A stretch of DNA of 38,781 nucleotides, from positions 1 to 38,781 of the forward strand of contig CAZUGZ010000019.1 of the NCBI GenBank assembly GCA_964620555.1, in the 5' to 3' direction. This DNA comes from JAPOQD01 sp964620555 (lineage in GTDB: Bacteria > Pseudomonadota > Gammaproteobacteria > Pseudomonadales > Halieaceae). Below, piece after piece: positions 33,246 through 38,781 of this stretch. Every line of letters starts with the position of its first letter. The stretch's first letter is position 1. Under the pieces are notes generated by a model. The model was not told where the DNA came from. It ran no database searches and saw nothing but the letters and a program-made list of their open reading frames with translations. The position numbers were made by a program, and so were the translations under genes.

Positions 33246-33299
33246 GGCCGGGCTTGAGTCGGCGACGAGTGTGAGTGCTTTGCCTGGGGATACTGGAAG

Positions 33300-34165
33300 A
33301 TGTTGAGTGGCGCTATCGTAGCCCTGGTGACACCCATGCACGAGGGCGGCGAGGTGGATTGGGAAAGTCTGGATGCCCTGCTGGAAAGGCAGGTCGAGCA
33401 GGGCAGTTCCGCCGTCGTTGCGGTTGGCACCACCGGGGAGTCCGCCACCCTGACGGTAGCCGAGCACTGCGAGGTAATCGCCCGTGCCGTGGCTACAGTC
33501 GACGGCAGAATTCCGGTTATAGCCGGTACCGGTGCCAACAACACCGTGGAAGCCATCGAACTCACCGCGGCAGCCCATCGGACCGGCGCCGACGCCTGTC
33601 TGCTGGTGACTCCGTATTACAACAAGCCCTCCCAGGAAGGTCTGTATCAACACTACCGGAAAGTCGCCGAGTCAGTGCCGGTGCCACAGATTCTGTACAA
33701 TGTCCCCGCCCGCACCGGGGTCAATATGCTACCGGAGACGGTGGCCAGACTGGCCGCTATCGACAATATCATCGCCATCAAGGAAGCCAACCCCGACCTG
33801 GAGCAGGGCCGCGAACTGCTGGCGCTGGTGGCGGGCAGAATGCAGGTGTTTTCCGGGGATGACGCCACCGCGATGGAACTGATGTCCATGGGTGCCGAGG
33901 GCAACGTGTCGGTGACTGCCAACGTCGCGCCCGCCGCAATGGCCGAGTTGTGTGCGGCGGCCTGTGCCGGTGACCTGGTTCGAGCCCGTGCCTTGCAGGA
34001 TTCGCTCATGCCACTCAATCAGGCCCTGTTCCTGGAANNNNNNNNNNGGCGCTACAGCGCATGGGCTTGATTCGCGGGGGCATCCGCCTGCCGCTGACGC
34101 CCCTTGCACAACAGTATCGAGGTGCGGTGGAAGCAGCCCTGCGCGATGTTGGAGTGTTGCCGTGA
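33300..34165 (+). CDS. dapA: 4-hydroxy-tetrahydrodipicolinate synthase (gap-interrupted)
   Basis: DapA condenses pyruvate with aspartate semialdehyde, the first step of lysine and diaminopimelate synthesis. Catalytic residues are at the same numbers as in E. coli: Thr44 and Thr45 in 'GTTGES', Tyr133 and Arg138 in 'YNVPARTG', and the Schiff-base Lys161 in 'IAIKEAN'. The sequence is broken by ten N after 'QALFLE'. The 3' part in another frame reads 'ALQRMGLIRGGIRLPLTP'. The family has 'xNPIPVKW' here, so the true gap is probably 23 bases, which restores the frame and gives about 292 residues. The stop overlaps the bamC ATG. Confidence 0.93.
34038..34047. other. Assembly gap in dapA
   Basis: Ten N, again a fixed-size placeholder. 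The flanking codons are out of frame with each other by the N count. Twenty-three bases would encode the missing 'NPIPVKW' motif and restore the frame. Confidence 0.9.
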
Positions 34166-35199
34166 TGCGAGTTTCGGCCCTGGTACTGCTGGCCTTCGCA
34201 TTGGTTGGCTGTGGTTGGTTTGGCGGAGACAAAGGCTATTTCCGCGACCGCAGCGATGACTATCGCAAGGCTGAGACGGTACCGGTGTTGGCTATTCCCG
34301 AGGACAGGGACGGGTCTGCCCTGCAGGACCTGTACGTAATTCCCGTGATTGCCGAAGACATCCGGGTGACCGGGAGCTTCGAGGCGCCACGCCCGCTGCC
34401 GCTGGTGGCGGGAGCTTCCAGCGAGGTGGTGCGCATCCAGAGACTCGGTGAAGAACAGTGGATACTGGTCAGTTTTGCCCCTGGCCAGTTGTGGCCACAG
34501 GTGCGGGCCTACCTCACCCAGGTCGGTATTCCCCTGGCCCGTATCGAGGCCAGCGACGGTCTCATGGAAACCGACTGGACCCGCTTCGAGGAGGACCAGT
34601 CAGAGCAGCGCTACCGCTTCCGAATAGAACAGGGAGTGCAGCGCAATACTGCGGAACTGCATGTTTTGCAGATGTATCGGTCCGATGACGATGGTAGCTG
34701 GCCAGAGACCTCGGTGGACCGGGAGCAGGAAGACGCCATGCTGATGAAGTTGGCGCAATACGTTGCCGATAACGTCGACCAGACCCCGGTTTCGATGATG
34801 GCGCAACAGTCCATCAGTTCCAGCGGCAGGGTCAGCATGCAGGAGGATGCTGCCGGCAACCCCAGCATTCGACTGGAATTGCCATTCTACCGGGCCTGGG
34901 CTTCGCTGGACCGCGCCATCAATGATTCGAGCTTCGATATCACCGATCGGAACCTGAGCGAAAAGCGCTATTTCATGCGCTATGTGGAGTCCAGTGAGGA
35001 CGGGGAAGGCGGCTGGTTCGGCTGGTTGTTCGGCAGGGACAAGCAAGCCCGGGAACTGGAGGAGCATGGCTACCGATTGCAACTGGAAGAAGCCGCTGAA
35101 AATGCCGTACTGATCACCATTCATCGGGAAGATGGCGAAGCGCTGGCGCAGGAGCAGGCACAGGCGATCCTGGTGCTGATCAAGGGCAACATCAGTTGA
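34165..35199 (+). CDS. bamC: Outer membrane assembly lipoprotein BamC
   Basis: BamC is a lipoprotein of the BAM complex that inserts beta-barrel proteins in the outer membrane. The 344-residue protein has a lipoprotein signal with lipobox 'ALVGC' (cysteine near residue 16), then 'GYFRDRSDDYRKAETVP', the start of the BamD-binding N-terminal stretch. Two helix-grip-like domains follow. The start ATG overlaps the dapA stop by one base, a gene pair kept across gammaproteobacteria. An in-frame GTG three bases earlier is possible. Confidence 0.92.
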   Translation: MRVSALVLLAFALVGCGWFGGDKGYFRDRSDDYRKAETVPVLAIPEDRDGSALQDLYVIPVIAEDIRVTGSFEAPRPLPLVAGASSEVVRIQRLGEEQWILVSFAPGQLWPQVRAYLTQVGIPLARIEASDGLMETDWTRFEEDQSEQRYRFRIEQGVQRNTAELHVLQMYRSDDDGSWPETSVDREQEDAMLMKLAQYVADNVDQTPVSMMAQQSISSSGRVSMQEDAAGNPSIRLELPFYRAWASLDRAINDSSFDITDRNLSEKRYFMRYVESSEDGEGGWFGWLFGRDKQARELEEHGYRLQLEEAAENAVLITIHREDGEALAQEQAQAILVLIKGNIS

Positions 35200-35957
35200 T
35201 GCGTTTTGCGGTCCTGGGTAGCGGCAGCAAGGGCAACGCCACCGTCGTTCAGCAGGGTGGCACCACGGTACTGGTCGATTGCGGTTTTTCCCTTCGCGAA
35301 ACTCAACGCCGCCTGGCCCGTCTGGGGCTGGAGCCAGGGCAACTCGATGCCATCCTCGTTACCCACGAACACAGTGATCATTGCAGTGGTGTCGGAAAGT
35401 TATCCCGGCGTTTTGATGTTCCGGTGTATATGAGCCATGGCACCGAGGCCAGTGGTCGCTGCGGCGCGGTATACCGGCTTCACCATTTCCGCAGCGAACA
35501 CGACTTCGCCGTTGGTGCGCTGCAGGTGCATCCGGTTACCGTGCCCCACGATGCTCGTGAGCCCTGCCAGTTTGCAATTTCATCCGGGTCGGCAAGAGTC
35601 GGCATCCTGACTGACCTGGGGAGCGTCACACCCCTGGTCATAGCGCACTATCGAGGCTGCCAGGCGCTGTTACTGGAGTGCAATCACGACCCGGTCATGC
35701 TCGCGACAGGGGACTATCCGGCCTCTTTAAAACGACGGATTAGCGGGGACCGGGGCCATCTGAGTAACGCCCAGGCCGCCCAATTGCTGGCGCAACTGGG
35801 TAGTCATACCCTGCGCCTTTTGGTAATTGCCCACATCAGCGCCAACAACAATACCCGCGAGCGAATAGTGGCGGCTCTGGACGAGGTACGGCAGGGGACC
35901 GAGGAACTGGTTTGGGCCGAACAGGAAACGGGCTGTGACTGGCTGGAGGTGGCCTGA
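35199..35957 (+). CDS. Metallo-beta-lactamase fold hydrolase (YycJ/WalJ-like)
   Basis: A 252-residue metal-dependent hydrolase of the metallo-beta-lactamase fold. The metal-binding motif 'THEHSDH' is at residues 55-61, with 'LGSGSKGNAT' at the start and 'LLLECNHD' and 'VIAHISANNN' providing later ligands. The N-terminus and overall pattern recall YycJ/WalJ proteins, which are phosphodiesterase- or nuclease-like. The ATG overlaps the bamC stop by one base. purC usually follows in relatives but is missing; the next gene is convergent. Confidence 0.85.
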   Translation: MRFAVLGSGSKGNATVVQQGGTTVLVDCGFSLRETQRRLARLGLEPGQLDAILVTHEHSDHCSGVGKLSRRFDVPVYMSHGTEASGRCGAVYRLHHFRSEHDFAVGALQVHPVTVPHDAREPCQFAISSGSARVGILTDLGSVTPLVIAHYRGCQALLLECNHDPVMLATGDYPASLKRRISGDRGHLSNAQAAQLLAQLGSHTLRLLVIAHISANNNTRERIVAALDEVRQGTEELVWAEQETGCDWLEVA

Positions 35958-35987
35958 AGCTGTCGTTGGAGTGGCCTGCTGTACCGT

Positions 35988-36947
35988 TTACATCCGGGGG
36001 TCGGGTTGGCCGGCGATTTTGCGTCCGGTTTCGGCGATGAGCTTGCGCAGCCAGCGATTGGCCGGGTTGTGCTGGAGCAGGGGACTCCAGGCCATCTTCA
36101 GTTCCAGGGGTGGAATCCGGATGGGAGGGGCCTTGATGACCAGGCGGGGATTGTCGGCCTGTGATTGCGCGGCGATGCTCGGCAAGGTCACCACCAGGTC
36201 ATTCTTTTCCGCCAGTAGCATCGCCGCCTGGTAGTGGCGTGTGAACACCGTGATCTGCCGTTTTCTGCCCAATTTGTCGAGGGCGACATCGACCCAGCCC
36301 AGGCGCTGAACGGCTTGTGGGTCGACTCCCACCCCGACCCCCATTCCGGTTTTACTGACCCAGACATGTTGCGCCTTGAGGTAGTTATCCAGGGTGAAAT
36401 CGTGCAGCAGGGGATTGTCTACACTGAGCAGGCACGAAAAGCTGTCTCGCCAGATGGTGATCTGGTGGAAGGACTGGGGCATGGAATCGAAGCGATTGAT
36501 GACCATGTCGACCTTGCCCCGTTCCACGTCCAGAAAACTGACATCGCTGGGCGTCATGATATCCAGGCTGATACCCGGCGCCTCGTTGCGCAACTGATTC
36601 AGCACCGCGGGCAACAGGGTCGATTCCGTGTAATCGCTGGCCATGATGCGAAAGATTCGCGTGGTGCTGGCCGGATCAAAGTCGGCGCGGGCCTGAATGG
36701 CGTGTTCCACTCGGCTCAGAATGTCGCGAATCTGGGGTTGCAGCTCCAGGGCGCGCTCTGTGAGCACCATGCCCTCGCTGGTGGGTACCAGCAGGGGGTC
36801 AGCAAACATGGCACGCAGGCGTTTCAGGCCATTGCTCATGGCTGGCTGGCTGAGATTGAGTTGGTTGGCTGCTCCCGTGACATTGCTTTCACGCAACAGG
36901 GCATCGAGATGTACCAGCAGGTTGAGGTTGATGTTATTGATATCCAC
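35988..36947 (-). CDS. LysR-family transcriptional regulator
   Basis: A 319-residue LysR-type regulator with an N-terminal winged helix-turn-helix (about 5-65, 'NVTGAANQLNLSQPAMSNGLKRL') and a C-terminal effector-binding domain. The N-terminus 'MDINNINLNLLVHLDALLRE' is of the NodD/PcpR/LeuO type. The gene is minus strand, convergent with the hydrolase. LysR proteins usually control an adjacent divergent gene, but the next gene upstream runs in the same direction, so its target is not obvious from position. Confidence 0.9.
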   Translation of the reverse strand: MDINNINLNLLVHLDALLRESNVTGAANQLNLSQPAMSNGLKRLRAMFADPLLVPTSEGMVLTERALELQPQIRDILSRVEHAIQARADFDPASTTRIFRIMASDYTESTLLPAVLNQLRNEAPGISLDIMTPSDVSFLDVERGKVDMVINRFDSMPQSFHQITIWRDSFSCLLSVDNPLLHDFTLDNYLKAQHVWVSKTGMGVGVGVDPQAVQRLGWVDVALDKLGRKRQITVFTRHYQAAMLLAEKNDLVVTLPSIAAQSQADNPRLVIKAPPIRIPPLELKMAWSPLLQHNPANRWLRKLIAETGRKIAGQPDPRM

Positions 36948-36971
36948 AATATGAATCCCTGGAGCGAATTC

Positions 36972-36984
36972 TATAAAGATTATA
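36972..36984 (-). promoter_or_regulatory. Promoter and small palindrome of the LysR gene
   Basis: TATAAAGATTATA (36972-36984) is an imperfect palindrome with 5-bp arms around AGA-type centre. On the minus strand it provides a perfect TATAAT (36984-36979), about 30 bases before the start codon. No convincing -35 is visible. Palindromic A/T sites in this position are typical of LysR self-repression. Confidence 0.45.
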
Positions 36985-37060
36985 AATTAGCATTTCCCGT
37001 CCCGAATGGCCAGTTCCCGGATCCGGTGCGGCGGGGGATGGGCGGGGTGATCTGTCACTT

Positions 37061-37720
37061 CTATTCGATAAAGAAAAGCGTAACCATGTGATCGTCGCAA
37101 AAGGAGAAACGGCCGAATCCCTGTTCCAGCAGACGATTGGCCTCTTCTTCCCCCCGGTAGAGAATGGCGAAGCTTTGCCCGCGCCAGTCGACTTCCACTT
37201 CGACTTCCTGAAAACCGATGAACAGCCCAATCAGCGGGTTGATCGCCTTGTATGCAGCTTCCTTGGCACTGAAGATGAGGCCGCCCTCACGGGGGTCGGC
37301 CCAGGTTCGGAGGCGTTCTGAGGGGGTGAGGACCTTGCGTTTGAGGTCGAGGTGGTGCCGGTGTCGATCGAGCCTGCCAATCTGCTCGATATCGATGCCG
37401 ATTCCGCGCAACCCCCCATTCGACACTACCGCTGCGGCCAGGTGTTGGCTGTGGCTGATGGACCCGATCAGACCTGCCGGCCACAATGGGCGCCCCTGTG
37501 GACCGCGGCCGATGGGGGTAGCGCTGCCGCCGAGCCGGCGAACGGCCAATCGAGCAAAATGGCGGCCGCTGGCAAATTGCCGGCGACGTTTGGGCACCGC
37601 CTTTTCTACCCAGGCAGTTTCTTCGTCCAGCAGCGGATAGTCGTCGACGGGGCCGGATTCCAGCGCACAGGCCGGCGGCAATGGGATGTCGATGTCGGCC
37701 ACGACAGAGCGTGCTAACAC
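37061..37720 (-). CDS. 4'-phosphopantetheinyl transferase (EntD type)
   Basis: This enzyme attaches the phosphopantetheine arm of CoA to carrier proteins. The 219-residue protein has 'GRGPQGRPLWPAGLIGSISHS', the metal-binding 'GIGIDIEQIGR' and the catalytic 'FSAKEAAYKAINPL' motifs of the EntD group. Such enzymes usually serve siderophore, polyketide or peptide synthetases or act as general activators. No carrier-protein megasynthase lies in this window, and AcpP is normally served by AcpS. It begins with GTG at 37720, overlapping the end of the upstream SDR gene by seven bases, so the two are probably translated together. Confidence 0.9.
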   Translation of the reverse strand: MLARSVVADIDIPLPPACALESGPVDDYPLLDEETAWVEKAVPKRRRQFASGRHFARLAVRRLGGSATPIGRGPQGRPLWPAGLIGSISHSQHLAAAVVSNGGLRGIGIDIEQIGRLDRHRHHLDLKRKVLTPSERLRTWADPREGGLIFSAKEAAYKAINPLIGLFIGFQEVEVEVDWRGQSFAILYRGEEEANRLLEQGFGRFSFCDDHMVTLFFIE

Positions 37721-38391
37721 AGGTTCCTGACTGGCAGACTTGCACCGACGACACCTCTGGCTTCATCGGAGATCAGGAAACAGATCGCGTATGCCAGTTG
37801 TTGCACGCTGACCCAATCCGAAAAATCGGCATCCGGCATGGCTTCCCGGTTTTGGGGGGTGTCGATTATGGAGGGCAAAACGCAATTTACGTTTACTCCT
37901 TCGGTCTTCAGTTCCTGGGACATGGCCTCGGTGATGCGGATCACCGCAGATTTCGCCACCAGGTAGGGGGCCATCAACGCCTCGCCTCGCAGCGCCGCCG
38001 CGGCACCCACATTGACGATGCAACCCGCCCGCCGAGCCTGCATGCCCGGTACCACGGCTCGTACGCTGTTGAGCATGGTTTTTACGTTCAACGAGTACAT
38101 TTGCTCCCATTCCTCATCCGTGGCCTCATGCACCCTGGAACCCATGGCAAATCCTCCAGCGATGTTGCAGAGGGCGTCGACATCACCAAGTTCACTGAAA
38201 CAGGCGGCAGTCGCCGCCGGGTTCAGAAGGTCAACGGGGTAGTGAAGTGCAGGGAACTGCCGGGCCTCATCACTGAAGTCGAGGTCCAGCATCACCACAT
38301 TGGCGCCTCTGTCATATGCCAGCTTGCACACTGCCATTCCCAGGTTGCCGTTGGCCCCGGTCACTGCCACGGTTTTTCCCTTCATGCCCAT
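37714..38391 (-). CDS. Atypical SDR lacking the catalytic serine
   Basis: A 225-residue short-chain dehydrogenase fold protein. The cofactor loop is 'TGANGNLGMAV', 'CNIAGGFAMG' replaces the usual NAG motif, and the Tyr-x3-Lys pair is 'PYLVAKSAV' (Tyr143, Lys147). The position of the catalytic serine, 13 residues before the tyrosine, is Ala130 in 'VNVGAAAALRG'. A group of SDRs with similar 'VNVGA' and 'VLPSIIDTPQNR' sequences is known to me, so the loss is a subfamily trait. The ATG at 38391 is preceded by GGAGGGTGAAAG. The gene overlaps the PPTase gene at its end. Confidence 0.85.
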   Translation of the reverse strand: MGMKGKTVAVTGANGNLGMAVCKLAYDRGANVVMLDLDFSDEARQFPALHYPVDLLNPAATAACFSELGDVDALCNIAGGFAMGSRVHEATDEEWEQMYSLNVKTMLNSVRAVVPGMQARRAGCIVNVGAAAALRGEALMAPYLVAKSAVIRITEAMSQELKTEGVNVNCVLPSIIDTPQNREAMPDADFSDWVSVQQLAYAICFLISDEARGVVGASLPVRNLC

Positions 38392-38607
38392 CTTTCACCC
38401 TCCGCTGGATACCCGCAAAGGTTCCTATCATAAACGAAAACCAGATCGGCAACGGGAAAACTCCAGAGCCGGCACTCCATCCCACCCGTGCAGGGCCGAA
38501 TTCGTTGGGCCATGGTGCACCGGGCCAGGTTATGGAATGATAATCTGCAAGGAAGTTGCCAATGCGGGCTGACGACAAGCGTAGTGAACAGCGGGGCAGG
38601 TTCCAGC

Positions 38608-38636
38608 TTGACGCACTCTGGGGGCGTGCCTATAGT
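38608..38636 (+). promoter_or_regulatory. Promoter of tRNA-Arg
   Basis: TTGACG (38608-38613) and TATAGT (38631-38636) with an ideal 17-base spacer. The following 'acgcgaccc' is a GC-rich discriminator, the hallmark of growth-rate and ppGpp-controlled stable RNA promoters. The leader before the tRNA is only about six bases. Confidence 0.8.
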
Positions 38637-38648
38637 ACGCGACCCTGT

Positions 38649-38725
38649 GCGCCCGTAGCTCAGCTGGATAGAGTACCTGGCTACGAACCAGGCGGTCGGG
38701 AGTTCGAATCTCTCCGGGCGCGCCA
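38649..38725 (+). tRNA. tRNA-Arg (anticodon ACG)
   Basis: A 77-base tRNA with acceptor stem GCGCCCG/CGGGCGC, D-arm AGCTCAGCTGGATAGAG, anticodon stem CCTGG/CCAGG and loop CTACGAA, giving anticodon ACG (38683-38685), which is read as inosine-CG after deamination. The T-arm TTCGAATC is standard and CCA is encoded. No hairpin terminator is visible in the 56 bases left after it. Confidence 0.97.
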
Positions 38726-38781
38726 TTTTCCCCAATTAATTCAGTCTGTTAGGAGCTATCTCTTCACCGACTTTTGTTTCT

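Noticed and set aside
36234..37091. 285-codon plus-strand frame over the LysR gene
   Set aside because: It is antisense to a complete LysR regulator with an intact helix-turn-helix; no motif of its own.

Overview
This is a GC-rich chromosomal segment from a gammaproteobacterium, most likely a marine Pseudomonas-like or Cellvibrionales/Halieaceae-type lineage. The placement is inferred from gene order and protein character, with no phylogeny run. The blocks rluC-yceD-rpmF-plsX-fabD-fabG-acpP-fabF-mltG-tmk-holB-pilZ, tRNA-Leu-tig-clpP-clpX-lon-hupB-ppiD, ETF-QO/etfBA, cysI-DUF934 and dapA-bamC are classic for the group. Two runs of exactly ten N (in plsX and dapA) and small frame defects (rpmF, plsX start) show that this is a draft assembly.

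Layout. 1-396 holds no recognisable gene except a near-consensus promoter for a SnoaL/NTF2-like protein (397-894). 1029-10177 is a lipid, cell-wall and DNA-replication run: rRNA pseudouridine synthase, L32, fatty acid synthesis (plsX, fabD, fabG, acpP, fabF), the murein transglycosylase MltG, thymidylate kinase, DNA polymerase III delta' and PilZ. Neither fabH nor pabC is present where some relatives have them. 10258-11304 encodes a signal-less GH84 O-GlcNAcase-like enzyme. 11516-19900 is the protein quality-control block: tRNA-Leu(UAG), trigger factor, ClpP, ClpX, Lon behind a heat-shock-type promoter, HU-beta, a strong terminator and the periplasmic chaperone PpiD.

19992-28623 is metabolic and transport: a phosphoglycerate-dehydrogenase-like enzyme, DUF1285, ETF-QO divergent from etfBA, a CPA2 antiporter, DUF934 and a siroheme sulfite reductase. 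28838-31212 encodes the type II secretion assembly pair GspA/GspB, followed by a small exported protein, a hydroxysteroid-dehydrogenase-like SDR and a DUF3806 protein. 33300-35957 is dapA-bamC-metallo-beta-lactamase. 35988-38391 (minus strand) has a LysR regulator, a phosphopantetheinyl transferase and an atypical SDR. A tRNA-Arg(ACG) with its own strong promoter closes the window.

Most of the window is conserved core genome. I do not see a clear new defence, mobile or biosynthetic system. The points most worth checking are the cytosolic GH84 enzyme beside pilZ, an inverted repeat whose arms cover the ETF-QO promoter, the three-copy palindromic repeat at the rluC start, a 9-bp hairpin between acpP and fabF, the SDR-PPTase overlap, and the cluster of defects in rpmF/plsX.
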